DNA from: Deltaproteobacteria bacterium
GTDB taxonomy: Bacteria > Desulfobacterota > DSM-4660 > Desulfatiglandales > Desulfatiglandaceae
Direction: 5' to 3'
Assembly (NCBI GenBank): GCA_019307815.1
Contig: JAFDIV010000025.1
Location: forward strand, 1-60,453
DNA: 60,453 nt
Shown here piece by piece: positions 51,622 to 60,396 of this stretch. How positions within the stretch are numbered: the first letter of the stretch is position 1; each line of letters begins with the position of its first letter. Below the pieces are notes generated by a model. It saw only the letters and a program-made list of their open reading frames with translations. It was not told the DNA's origin and did not search any database. The position numbers and the translations under genes were made by a program.

Positions 51622-52506
51622 CTAATTTTCCTTGAGCTGGATCCCTTTCTTGCTATACAATACCTTGTCGGCCTGGGATAACAATTCCTCTGCACTCATA
51701 CCCTCAGAAAAGCTAGCGCATCCAAAACTTGCCTTGACTCCACAGTCTGTCTCAATGGCCTTTTGAATCCTTCCTGCAATATGTCTGGCCGCTTTAATAT
51801 CCGCATCAATCAGGATGACTGCAAACTCATCGCCCCCATATCGATAACCCGTATCCACATCCTCCCGGATCAATCCTCTTATAATAGTGCCAACTTTTTG
51901 CAAGAGTTCATCTCCTGCAAGATGGCCGTATGTGTCATTATACCATTTGAAGTTATCTAGATCGATGAGAATTACTGAAAGCGGATGCTTTTGCCTTGCA
52001 GCCCTTTTTACTTCTTCCCTCAATCTTGAATAAAAATGGCGTTGGTTATATAGGCCAGTTAGAGAATCTGTAATGGAGAGCCTATTGAGTTCTTTCTTGA
52101 TATTTCTCTCAATGATGGCCCGTTTGACCTTGGCTTCCAGTTCTTCGATCCCAAACGGCTTGTTAATAAAATCCGTGGCACCTGCATTGATTACATCAAT
52201 ATATCGGTAACCCTTTGCATAACCAGTCATAGCAATTACGCAAACCTCTGGATATTTCACGTGCACCTTTTCAATGAGTTCAAGGCCATCCATTCCAGGC
52301 ATCTTCATGTCTGTTATGAGGAACGTTACATCCTGGGTCTCCATAAAATCCAAGGCCTCATTGCCTGTACCAGCAGAAAATGCTTGAAATCCAAGGTGGT
52401 TAAGCATTTCCGTAAGGGTAACCCTCACATGTTCCTCATCATCCACTACAAGGAGGACTTCATCGCCGTAATTGATATCTTCTGGGTTTATGTAATTGGA
52501 TTCCAT
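51622..52506 (-). CDS. response regulator with GGDEF domain (diguanylate cyclase)
   Basis: About 294 residues from ATG 52506. Receiver: VVDDEEHVRVTLTEML, Asp in LITDMKMPGMDGLEL, Lys in FINKPFG. GGDEF domain: TDSLTGLYNQRHFYSR, DNFKWYNDTYGH, and an intact GGDEF active site (YRYGGDEFAVIL). It should make cyclic di-GMP when phosphorylated. The inhibitory I-site RxxD five residues before GGDEF reads EDVD, so product inhibition is probably absent. It is closely followed by MiaB but may be a separate transcript. Confidence 0.9.
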   Translation of the reverse strand: MESNYINPEDINYGDEVLLVVDDEEHVRVTLTEMLNHLGFQAFSAGTGNEALDFMETQDVTFLITDMKMPGMDGLELIEKVHVKYPEVCVIAMTGYAKGYRYIDVINAGATDFINKPFGIEELEAKVKRAIIERNIKKELNRLSITDSLTGLYNQRHFYSRLREEVKRAARQKHPLSVILIDLDNFKWYNDTYGHLAGDELLQKVGTIIRGLIREDVDTGYRYGGDEFAVILIDADIKAARHIAGRIQKAIETDCGVKASFGCASFSEGMSAEELLSQADKVLYSKKGIQLKEN

Positions 52507-52535
52507 ATGTAACTTGCTCCACCTCATGACCGGAT

Positions 52536-53885
52536 CTACTGACTTTCAATTAAAGGCTCCCTCAACTCGCCGATTAAAGAGCTTGCATAAGCCACTTTAA
52601 TATAAACATTAACTAATCGGCCTATCATACTTGAATCACAATTAAAATTGACTATTTTATTGGTGCCAGTCCGGCCTGAAAGCTGTTTACCCCTTGCGCT
52701 GGGGCCCTCTATAAGGACTTCAACCTCTTTACCCTCTAAGCTCTTGTTTTTTTTAATCGTGATATCCTTTTGGATTGTCTGAAGGAGCTGAAGCCTTTCT
52801 GACTTTTCTTGCTCAGGAACCTTGTCTTCAAATCTCGCGGCCAGTGTACCTCTTCTGTCGGAATATTTAAAGGAAAAAAGTCCATCAAATTCAATAAGCT
52901 TTATTAGATCAAGTGTCATCTCAAAATCTTGTCGTGTCTCTCCTGGAAACCCAACCATCACATCGCTCGTAATAGCTATCTCGGGCCTGACCAATCTTAG
53001 CTTCTGTATCAGGTCCATATATTGTTTTCTCGTATATCCCCGATTCATTCTCTTCAGTACCTCGTCGGATCCGGCCTGAAAAGGAAGATGTATATGAGGA
53101 CAAAGATTATCAAGCTCTCCAAAGCAGTCTATTAGTTCTTGGGACAAGTCCTTGGGATGAGACGTGGTAAATCGTAGTCTCCACAAACCCGGAAGCCCTG
53201 CCACCTTTTTGAGTAACATGGGAAAGGTCCAGATTTCTCCACCCTCCTCCCATCTGTATGAATTTACATTTTGACCTAACAGAGTAATATCTCTGATACC
53301 TTGATCAATGAGGGCCTTTGCCTCCTCTATCACATCCTGGGGGGGTCTTGAGACTTCCCTACCCCGTACATAGGGAACAATACAGTAACTGCAGAAGTTA
53401 TTGCAACCCTGCATAATGGTAATGAATCCGGTCACTTTACCCTTATAATACCCATTATATATCCCAAGCGAGGGTGGCGGTTGGTCAAGACTTGTAGCCA
53501 GGATCTTCCTTTTACCCAACGCACCGCTTTGGACCAACTCGGCAATCTTCTCTATTTCCCGTGGTCCAGCTGCAAAATCAATAGCCGGAAACCGTTTTAG
53601 AAGCTCTTCCCCTTTGTGCTGGGCAAGACATCCTATGACCCCCAATATGAGATGTGGCTTGTGTTTCTTTAGCTGAGAAATTCTCCCAATGAACGTAGCC
53701 GCCTTGTGCTCAGGCTTGGCCCTCACTGTACATGTATTAATGAGAACAAAATCAGCCTTTGCCGGTCGATCAACAGGTGACATCCCCATTGCCATGAGTC
53801 GTTGTGCCAGATAGTCTGAATCATATACATTCATCTGGCACCCCATGGTCTTTATATAAAATGTTTTGGTCAAAGCTTCTGGCAT
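52536..53885 (-). CDS. miaB: MiaB, tRNA-2-methylthio-N6-isopentenyladenosine synthase
   Basis: About 449 residues. Methylthiotransferase domain (FYIKTMGCQMNVYDSD, LINTCTVRAKPEHK), radical SAM motif CNNFCSYCIVPYVRG and C-terminal TRAM domain (EVEVLIEGPSARGKQLSGRT). It inserts the methylthio group at A37 of tRNAs reading U-starting codons, using two iron-sulfur clusters. ATG 53885 chosen; a GTG at 53897 would overlap the upstream DUF4911 stop. It ends a run with NAD kinase and DUF4911. Confidence 0.93.
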   Translation of the reverse strand: MPEALTKTFYIKTMGCQMNVYDSDYLAQRLMAMGMSPVDRPAKADFVLINTCTVRAKPEHKAATFIGRISQLKKHKPHLILGVIGCLAQHKGEELLKRFPAIDFAAGPREIEKIAELVQSGALGKRKILATSLDQPPPSLGIYNGYYKGKVTGFITIMQGCNNFCSYCIVPYVRGREVSRPPQDVIEEAKALIDQGIRDITLLGQNVNSYRWEEGGEIWTFPMLLKKVAGLPGLWRLRFTTSHPKDLSQELIDCFGELDNLCPHIHLPFQAGSDEVLKRMNRGYTRKQYMDLIQKLRLVRPEIAITSDVMVGFPGETRQDFEMTLDLIKLIEFDGLFSFKYSDRRGTLAARFEDKVPEQEKSERLQLLQTIQKDITIKKNKSLEGKEVEVLIEGPSARGKQLSGRTGTNKIVNFNCDSSMIGRLVNVYIKVAYASSLIGELREPLIESQ

Positions 53886-53893
53886 ATCTGATC

Positions 53894-54115
53894 TCACTCT
53901 TCACAGGATTCCCTTATCCTAAGGCCCTCAGTTTTGAGTGATTCCAATACCTTCCATACAAACTCCTCACAACCAGGAGCCACATGGAGTTGGATGATTG
54001 CCCCACTAGGATCAAGTGTCCTCACAACCACTACGCCGTCATAGGATTCCAGGGTCGTACGGATATAGTTGATTTGATCCCTATCCACAAAGAACTTATA
54101 TTTATGACTTTCCAT
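53894..54115 (-). CDS. DUF4911 protein
   Basis: About 73 residues: MESHKYKFFVDRDQINYIRT, then VVVVRTLDPSGAIIQLHVAP and a helical C-terminus (CEEFVWKVLESLK). This matches DUF4911, a small family usually next to miaB in Desulfobacterota. The start overlaps the end of NAD kinase by 14 bp. Function unknown; the tight packing suggests a role in tRNA modification or coupling of expression (inference). Confidence 0.8.
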   Translation of the reverse strand: MESHKYKFFVDRDQINYIRTTLESYDGVVVVRTLDPSGAIIQLHVAPGCEEFVWKVLESLKTEGLRIRESCEE

Positions 54116-54989
54116 CCTTGTTATACGTGGTTCCGCCCCACATAAGTTTTGTCCGTAGGATTTCAAAGAAATTATAATCAGGAGGTTTTAAAAGAACAAT
54201 CTTTTCTGTGGACTTGGAAATGGTCACCTCATCACCAAAGTACAAATTGAACCCCACCTGCCCGTCAAAGGTCAATATGGCTGTCCCTTCCGCCTTTTTT
54301 CCCAGTTTTACCTGTATTTCTGCAGAATCTGGAATCAGTATAGGTCGATTAGTAAGGGTAAAAGGGCAAATGGGTGTCAAGATAAGGCTCTCCATAGTGG
54401 GATAGAGGATCGGCCCACCTGCCGAGAGGTTATAGGCAGTTGAACCTGTAGGCGTAGAAATAATCAGCCCATCTGCGCGGAAGGTAGTAAGAAATGTCCC
54501 GTTTATGGCAACGTTGAGGTCTATGATCCTTGCAAGGGTCCTTTTGTTGACCACTACGTCATTGAGCACATGGAAGCAGCACACCTCTTGGCCATCCCTC
54601 TGCACCCTTGCCTGGAGCATAATCCTCGGCTCTTGTTCCAGCCCTCCTACCAGCATCATTTCAACGGCCGAATAAAGTCTGGAAAGAGGAATTCCTGTGA
54701 GAAAACCTAGCCCCCCAAGGTTCACCCCTAAAATAGGGACCCCATAACGCCCTATGCGCCTTGCAGCCGCAAGAAGGGTTCCATCCCCCCCCAAGACCAC
54801 CGCCCAATCAGGCCTTGGTCCCACAGGGCTACATTGTGTTTCTTCTTCATAAGAGGAAACAGCTTCCATTTGTTCAAGCCAAACCTCTGTCTCCCGATCT
54901 GTGAGCCAAATGCGCAGCTTGAGGGCCTCTTCCTTGGCGTTTTCGTTATCGTGTTTATAAAGGATACCTACAAAATGCCGCTTGTTCAT
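54102..54989 (-). CDS. nadK: NAD kinase
   Basis: About 295 residues. Motifs: GGDGT at 67-71 (VVLGGDGTLLAAAR), NLGGLGFLTG and the NAD-binding PTGSTAYNLSAGGPI. It phosphorylates NAD to NADP with ATP or polyphosphate. ATG 54989 (GGGAG upstream) is chosen; an earlier ATG would run back into the adenine deaminase gene. Sits between adenine deaminase and DUF4911/MiaB on the same strand. Confidence 0.93.
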   Translation of the reverse strand: MNKRHFVGILYKHDNENAKEEALKLRIWLTDRETEVWLEQMEAVSSYEEETQCSPVGPRPDWAVVLGGDGTLLAAARRIGRYGVPILGVNLGGLGFLTGIPLSRLYSAVEMMLVGGLEQEPRIMLQARVQRDGQEVCCFHVLNDVVVNKRTLARIIDLNVAINGTFLTTFRADGLIISTPTGSTAYNLSAGGPILYPTMESLILTPICPFTLTNRPILIPDSAEIQVKLGKKAEGTAILTFDGQVGFNLYFGDEVTISKSTEKIVLLKPPDYNFFEILRTKLMWGGTTYNKDGKS

Positions 54990-55020
54990 AAAGCCTGGCT
55001 CCCTTCTATTTTGCTGGCCA

Positions 55021-56751
55021 TCATACAAAAAGAGGCACGATCTCAAATCGTTTCACATCAATGAGGCCCAAATCCGTGACCCGAAGTTCAGGTATAACCG
55101 GAAGTGCTAGGAACGAAAGGGCCATGAAGGGGTCTTCCAACCTGCATCCCAAGGCCCCGGCCGCCCTTCGAACCTCATCTGCCTGCCTGGCAACAGATTC
55201 CAAAGGGTCCATGGACATAAGCCCTGCCACAGGAAGTGGAACCCTTCCCAGAACCGTTCCATCCGCTACCACTACAAGCCCCCCGCCCATATCTCTTAGT
55301 TCTTCAACTGCCTGATAGAGGTCCTCATCTGACACACCTACGACTATGACATTGTGAGAGTCATGGGCCACGGACGAGGCCAAGGCCCCCCTCTTGAGGC
55401 CAAAGCCCCTGACCATTCCAAGGCCAATTCGACCGGTTGCCTTGTGCCGCTCCACAACAGCAATCTTGAGCAGATCCCTATTTGTATCAGATGTTAGCTC
55501 TCCTTCCTTGGCCTCAACTTCCTCCACTGCTTCACTTGTGAGAATCTGGCCCGGAATAAGCTCTATCACCCTTACTTTCATGCCTTGGCACGGAATCTTG
55601 AATCCCTTGGGATCAAGGGGCGCCATGTTCATGGCCCTCAATCTCGAGGGAACTACCATTGCTTTGCCCGTGAGGGGGGCCAGTAATGTCCCTTGGGACA
55701 CGACCTCTTTGCCGTTCTTGATAACAACATCTACATTAAACTGCCTCAAATCCTCAAAGACCACGAGGTCGCCTCGGTAGCCAGGAGCAATAGCTCCCCT
55801 GTCTGTTAAACGAAAGAACCGTGCTGGATTCAGGGTAGCCAACCTCACTGCTGAAATAGGGTCGAGCCCTAAATGTATCGCTTTTCTGAGCAAGTGGTTG
55901 ATATGGCCCCTGTGGAGGATATCGTGGGGATGGAGGTCGTCAGACACAAGACAAAATTGCGAGATCGTCTCCGCCTTTACCAATGGAATTAGCTCTTGGA
56001 GATTTTTGGCTGACGTGCCTTCCCTTATCATGACCATCATCCCTGCGCTGACCTTTTCCAACGCTTCCTCGGCCTCAGTGCATTCATGGTCGGACCGGAT
56101 CCCTGCGCTAATATAGGCCTGAAGCTCCTCCCCCCTGAGCTTAGGACAATGGCCATCTATAACGAAATCGCGAAAGAGGAGAATTTTTTTGAGTAGATCT
56201 TCCTCTCCTCCCAGGATACCAGGATAATTCATGACCTCTGCCAATCCGAGCACTCGAGTCTTTCCCCTAAGGCTGGCCAGCTCTTCGGAACCCAGCTCTG
56301 CCCCTGAGGTCTCAAGATGGGAAGATGGAACGCAGGAAGGCGCCATGAAAAAGATATCAAAGGGCAAATCCTCGGTTTCTTTCATCATGAAATCGATTCC
56401 CTCCAGCCCTGCCACATTGGCTATCTCATGGGGATCTGAAATGATGGTGGTGGTCCCACAAGGCAACAAGGCTTCGGCCAGACGCCGGGGATGGAGCATG
56501 CTGCTTTCAATATGAATATGAGCGTCTATCAACCCTGGGGCCACAACTTTTCCATGGAGATCTTTTGTTTCAGTCCCTTCATAGCCTTTTCCCACCGCTG
56601 CTATGAAGCCCTCAAAAATGGCGATATCACATTGTACAAGCTCCCCTGTAAATAGATTGGTCACCCACCCTCCCTTTAGCACAAGGTCAGCAGGGATCTC
56701 CTTCTTGGCAACTTGAATTCTTTTCTTCAATATTTTACGAAGATCTTCCAT
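55021..56751 (-). CDS. ade: adenine deaminase
   Basis: 576 residues, standard Ade length. The amidohydrolase metal site is in GLIDAHIHIESSML, with CGTTTIISDPHEIANV next, and the C-terminal adenine deaminase domain has SSVAHDSHNVIVVG and GGGLVVVADG. It converts adenine to hypoxanthine and ammonia using Mn or Fe. The P-loop kinase gene lies 38 bp upstream and NAD kinase 31 bp downstream, possibly one transcript. Confidence 0.93.
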   Translation of the reverse strand: MEDLRKILKKRIQVAKKEIPADLVLKGGWVTNLFTGELVQCDIAIFEGFIAAVGKGYEGTETKDLHGKVVAPGLIDAHIHIESSMLHPRRLAEALLPCGTTTIISDPHEIANVAGLEGIDFMMKETEDLPFDIFFMAPSCVPSSHLETSGAELGSEELASLRGKTRVLGLAEVMNYPGILGGEEDLLKKILLFRDFVIDGHCPKLRGEELQAYISAGIRSDHECTEAEEALEKVSAGMMVMIREGTSAKNLQELIPLVKAETISQFCLVSDDLHPHDILHRGHINHLLRKAIHLGLDPISAVRLATLNPARFFRLTDRGAIAPGYRGDLVVFEDLRQFNVDVVIKNGKEVVSQGTLLAPLTGKAMVVPSRLRAMNMAPLDPKGFKIPCQGMKVRVIELIPGQILTSEAVEEVEAKEGELTSDTNRDLLKIAVVERHKATGRIGLGMVRGFGLKRGALASSVAHDSHNVIVVGVSDEDLYQAVEELRDMGGGLVVVADGTVLGRVPLPVAGLMSMDPLESVARQADEVRRAAGALGCRLEDPFMALSFLALPVIPELRVTDLGLIDVKRFEIVPLFV

Positions 56752-56789
56752 TAGTATTTGGTAAAACCACTCCGCCGGATAGCAGTCAT

Positions 56790-57389
56790 TTATTGGATCA
56801 CCTTACTTAATATATACCATTTTTTTGGCTGGTCGGCAGATGTATCCACCACCAGATATATTAGTTTTAATAAAGGAAACCGGTCCCTTAAATCATTAAT
56901 ATCAACTGGCTCAAAGGCCCTTAAATTATTGAAATAGGCCGCTTCTGTAATGGCATTGGATTCATAGTTTTCCCGTGAACGCCTTGATATCCTCTCAAGC
57001 GATACCTCCTCAGGGCAAGTGGTATGCACAATCACAAATGGGACCTGATTCTGCGCTGCTATTTTGGCAGCCCTTTTTCGAAGCGCCTGTTTAATAAATG
57101 TCGCATCCAGAATGACCCCCCGGCCTTTTCCCGCAAGCTCCATAGCCCTGTGGAACATCTCTTCATAAACCTGCCCTCGCTTTTCCATACTGGAAGCCAG
57201 CCTCTCTGAAAAGATATCTTCGTCCACAAAGAGTTCCCGGCGTATAAGGTCCGTCCTCAGAAGTTCGTAGCCTATACGCTCAGCGATGAGCGTGGCAGAC
57301 CATGTCTTGCCCGTAGCCGGAAGGCCACATGTAATAAGCACAGCCCTTTCGGGGAGCTCCGACTCAATGGCATTAAGAAAAGATAGCAT
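56790..57389 (-). CDS. P-loop kinase-like ATPase (COG0645-type)
   Basis: About 199 residues from ATG 57389 (MLSFLNAIESELPERA). Walker A is GLPATGKTW (22-30); AILDATFIK-type Walker B region (GVILDATFIKQALR) and an RRS lid region follow. The upstream in-frame extension to 57554 is translated repeat DNA and is rejected. COG0645 domains are usually fused to a COG2187 phosphotransferase; here that partner is the gene just upstream at 57711, separated by a structured repeat. Substrate unknown. Confidence 0.8.
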   Translation of the reverse strand: MLSFLNAIESELPERAVLITCGLPATGKTWSATLIAERIGYELLRTDLIRRELFVDEDIFSERLASSMEKRGQVYEEMFHRAMELAGKGRGVILDATFIKQALRKRAAKIAAQNQVPFVIVHTTCPEEVSLERISRRSRENYESNAITEAAYFNNLRAFEPVDINDLRDRFPLLKLIYLVVDTSADQPKKWYILSKVIQ

Positions 57390-57610
57390 CTCACTTTTGT
57401 CCAAAATCGAGTCCTTTCCATAGGTAGGGGAACGGGATGTTCTCGGAGCGGCGTATTTTGGACCTTGAGCAGCCTGCCTGCTCCAGGCGGGGATAGCGAA
57501 AGGGCCAAAATCCGCAGTGCTTGCCCGCCAGAAATATGGCGGGAGATGAGCCATGGATGGTGAAGCGAACGTAGTGAAGAGAACATGCCGTTGCCCGGAC
57601 TCTAATCATT
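57390..57610. repeat. structured intergenic repeat with hairpins
   Basis: A 7-bp stem CCCGCCA/TGGCGGG (57524-57543), a GCCTG/CAGGC hairpin near 57474-57488, and an outer imperfect inverted repeat (a TTTTGG-type arm near 57505 with a CCAAAA arm near 57450). It resembles dispersed, transcribed-structure repeats found between genes. The remaining 57611-57710 is plain A/T-rich DNA. Confidence 0.5.
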
Positions 57611-57710
57611 AAAATGACGACCTGAAATGCAAGATATCACTGTATTAACTCACCCAACCCATTAAACGCAGACCATAAAATCGATTTGCCTTGGACAGCT
57701 ATGATAGCAT

Positions 57711-58733
57711 CTAACCTCTTGTTCCAGATTCTTTAATATATCGCAAGGCAAGTGCAAAATATTCTTTTGCAAGCCGGAGGGCCTCTTCTTTTTCCCTGGC
57801 TCCCATGTTTGGGTCATCCAATTGAAAGCTGTTCACCTTACCCCTCACAAAGGCCCTATATACCTTATAAAAAGTCAGCAGGTCTTCCACATCACCCTCA
57901 CGGGCTGATTGTTTATATCTCTGCCAAAGGGTCCGAGCGTAGTCCCTGCCCCCGCGAAATTCCAGGTCCATAATCAGAAATGATATATCAGCAACCTGGT
58001 CTGCATACCGGAACCGGTCATTAAACTCTATGCAATCAAAGATGGAGATCTTACCTCCTTCAAAACAGATATGCTCCATATGAAGATCACCATGGCCATC
58101 GCAGACCTTACCATCAGTAATCCTTTGGAAAAAGATTTCTCCACGGCGCTCATAGAAGGTCTCGGTCCATGTCTTTATGGTATTCAATACGCTCTTATCA
58201 ATGCTGAGGCCTACATAGCTTTCAACTTGGGCAAAGTTCTCATCTGTATTGATCTTGAATCTTTCAGGCCGCCCGAACACGTCAATCTCAGGGCTCCTCT
58301 CTGTACGGGCATGAAAATCCGCCAATACATCTGCCAGCCTCTCCATATGCAGGCTTGTAAGTTTCCCCTCTCGGAAGAGATTCTTCATCAGTCCGCCTTC
58401 AGGTATCCTCCTCATCTTCACCGCATAATCCATAACCTCGGCGCTTGGGTGTGCCTCCAATCTGAATCGTTTTCCGTCATAGGTTACGTTGAGAAGACCA
58501 ATATAGATATCATCGCACAGCCGGGTATTCAGCTCAATTTCCTTTTGGCAGTAATGTTTCCTTTTGGTGAGCGTTGAAAAATCCAGGAATCCAAAATTCA
58601 CCGGCTTCTTTATCTTGTAAACAAAGGACTCTGCCATAAAAACCCAGGAGATATGGGTTTGAACAAGATCCACCTTTTTTGTTGGGTCTGGAAGGTTCCT
58701 TGGATTCAATAGGTCTTGGATCATGGATGGCAT
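57711..58733 (-). CDS. aminoglycoside phosphotransferase-like kinase (COG2187)
   Basis: 340 residues of protein-kinase-like fold. The N-terminus has TKKVDLVQTHISWVFMAE and VYKIKKPVNFGFLDFST (nucleotide lobe lysine), and the catalytic loop is CDGHGDLHMEHICF with the metal Asp in IFDCIEFNDRFRYADQ. In most genomes this domain is fused to the P-loop domain found here as a separate gene. Not an antibiotic-resistance gene by context. Substrate unknown. It lies 9 bp after the PHP gene. Confidence 0.85.
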   Translation of the reverse strand: MPSMIQDLLNPRNLPDPTKKVDLVQTHISWVFMAESFVYKIKKPVNFGFLDFSTLTKRKHYCQKEIELNTRLCDDIYIGLLNVTYDGKRFRLEAHPSAEVMDYAVKMRRIPEGGLMKNLFREGKLTSLHMERLADVLADFHARTERSPEIDVFGRPERFKINTDENFAQVESYVGLSIDKSVLNTIKTWTETFYERRGEIFFQRITDGKVCDGHGDLHMEHICFEGGKISIFDCIEFNDRFRYADQVADISFLIMDLEFRGGRDYARTLWQRYKQSAREGDVEDLLTFYKVYRAFVRGKVNSFQLDDPNMGAREKEEALRLAKEYFALALRYIKESGTRG

Positions 58734-58742
58734 GGTAAATCC

Positions 58743-59615
58743 TCACAACTGGAATTGCTCTGCCACATACGCGGGGATATCCAGAGTGCCAATCCTTACG
58801 GGGTTCTGATGACAATCTGAACCTCCTGTAACCAGCAGTCCATGCTTGCGGGCAAAAGAAAGGTAGGCTTTTATAGTGTCTTTGTCGTGTCTTGCGTGCC
58901 AGCACTCGAGTCCGTCCAGAAAATTAAGCATTCTCTCCTTGATGATCGTGAGCTGCTCCCTGATATCCCTAGTCAATACCCTCAAGGAAGTGCCGTTGGG
59001 ATCATTACCATGAGCCAACACAGCCTTTCCGCCTGCATTGCGAATAAGCTCTGATGCCTCCTCGAGACTGAGTGGTAACTTGGGCACATCACATTTTACA
59101 AGGTATCTGTCGAATGCCTCTTGCACATCCGAGACAATACCTTTTTGAACCATATATCTGGCAATATGAGGCCTGCCCAAGGCCCCGTCAGCGCTCTGTT
59201 CAATGGCCCTGAGATCTTTTTCATCAAAGGGTCTCAATCCCTCTTTCATAAGCTCTTTATTTAAGTTTTCCAAAATCCGCACCGCCCTCTTTTCCCTATG
59301 GGCCCGGAGTTCCTGGATCTTATTTAAAAGCGCCTTGTCATCCATGTGGTAACCATAACCAAGCAGATCAAGGGAGATGGGCTTTCCCTCCCGGTAACCG
59401 GGGTGTGAAAAGGTTATGTTCAGCTCAACCCCTGTTATGTAGTGAATGCCATGGCTCTCTGCCAGGGCCTTGGCCCGGCCTTGGCACTCAATGGCATCGT
59501 GGTCCGTGATGGAGATAAGGTCCACGGCTCGCTTGCTCGCAATATCAAATATGTCGGTCAAGGGCAATCGACCGTCCGAGCAATCTTTGGAATGGATATG
59601 CAGATCAACTTTCAT
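58743..59615 (-). CDS. PHP-domain phosphoesterase (YciV/RNase AM-like)
   Basis: 290 residues. Metal-binding motifs: DLHIHSKDCSDG, ITDHDAIEC and GVELNITF, with GGSDCHQNP near the C-terminus. The TrpH/YciV group includes 5'-to-3' exoribonucleases and 3',5'-bisphosphate phosphatases. The ATG region overlaps the end of the IorB gene by 11 bp and the phosphotransferase gene follows at 9 bp, so these are translated together. Confidence 0.87.
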   Translation of the reverse strand: MKVDLHIHSKDCSDGRLPLTDIFDIASKRAVDLISITDHDAIECQGRAKALAESHGIHYITGVELNITFSHPGYREGKPISLDLLGYGYHMDDKALLNKIQELRAHREKRAVRILENLNKELMKEGLRPFDEKDLRAIEQSADGALGRPHIARYMVQKGIVSDVQEAFDRYLVKCDVPKLPLSLEEASELIRNAGGKAVLAHGNDPNGTSLRVLTRDIREQLTIIKERMLNFLDGLECWHARHDKDTIKAYLSFARKHGLLVTGGSDCHQNPVRIGTLDIPAYVAEQFQL

Positions 59616-60210
59616 AGGTCCGAATAAGGTCTCCCCCCATCTCCAGGGCCCTATAATTGGCCTCCAATTTGGTCTTGGGAAAAATATCGCCCAAGATGGC
59701 TTTTATGTCCTCATCAGCCAATGGAAAGGTATCCAGGGCACAAAGGGCTCCTAACATGACCATATTAAGCATGATGGGGCCACCAAGCTCAATGGCGATT
59801 TGTGTGGCTTCAAGCCAATACAAGCGCGAGCATGATTGTTCAAGGATCTCCTTAATCCAATTGGGATCAGGGTATTCCACATCACCTGCAATGACATTGA
59901 GCGGATGAATGGGGCGGGAATTTACAATAAAAACCGTATCATCATTGCCATACTCACCGATAATCCTCAGGGTCTCAAGGGGTTCCAGTCCCACAACCAT
60001 ATGGGCCTGATTAGGGGGAATCAGGGGGCTATAGCGGAGTTCTTTGGACAGCCGAACGTGGCTCATCACCGAACCTCCCCGCTGGGACAAGCCAAAGGTC
60101 TCCCCAATGCTCACATGAAGGCCCCTATAAACCGCCGCCCTGCCCAAAATCTGTGAGGCAAGTACATTGCCCTGCCCTCCCACGCCGGTAATGATCACAT
60201 TCAAATCCAT
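59605..60210 (-). CDS. iorB: indolepyruvate oxidoreductase subunit beta (IorB)
   Basis: 201 residues, the catalytic gamma-type subunit of 2-oxoacid:ferredoxin oxidoreductases. The cofactor region GVGGQGNVLASQILG and FGLSQRGGSVMSHVRLS are present, as are NVIAGDVEYPDP and MLGALCALDTFPL. With IorA it oxidises aryl pyruvates to aryl-acetyl-CoA and reduced ferredoxin. IorA normally lies directly upstream, but repeat DNA and no iorA are seen there, so iorA must lie farther off or beyond the window. Confidence 0.88.
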   Translation of the reverse strand: MDLNVIITGVGGQGNVLASQILGRAAVYRGLHVSIGETFGLSQRGGSVMSHVRLSKELRYSPLIPPNQAHMVVGLEPLETLRIIGEYGNDDTVFIVNSRPIHPLNVIAGDVEYPDPNWIKEILEQSCSRLYWLEATQIAIELGGPIMLNMVMLGALCALDTFPLADEDIKAILGDIFPKTKLEANYRALEMGGDLIRTYES

Positions 60211-60262
60211 GTAGCACTCCTATTTCAGATTCTTACGAGCCTCCTCACAAATTCTCCGATCC

Positions 60263-60396
60263 AATGCCAAATGTCCAATGACTAATGTCAAATAAATGTC
60301 AAATTCTCAAAAAGAAAACTTCAAATATTGACAACCTAAGTCAATTTACTATCGGCTGAAGCCGATAGCTTGAAACATAGCCGACTGAAGTCGGCT
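60263..60396. repeat. direct repeats and two palindromic hairpins
   Basis: AATGTC-type units repeat three to four times (60263-60305; AATGCCAA, AATGTCCAATG, AATGTCAAAT twice). Two perfect palindromes follow: CTATCGGCT-GA-AGCCGATAG (60349-60368) and AGCCGACT-GA-AGTCGGCT (60379-60396). All resemble dispersed intergenic repeats. Confidence 0.6.

Noticed and set aside
57390..57554. N-terminal extension of the P-loop kinase
   Set aside because: The extra residues are translated repeat and hairpin DNA, lacking any conserved domain.
60263..60305. A CRISPR array
   Set aside because: The units are only 6-10 bases, irregular and without spacers; no cas genes nearby.
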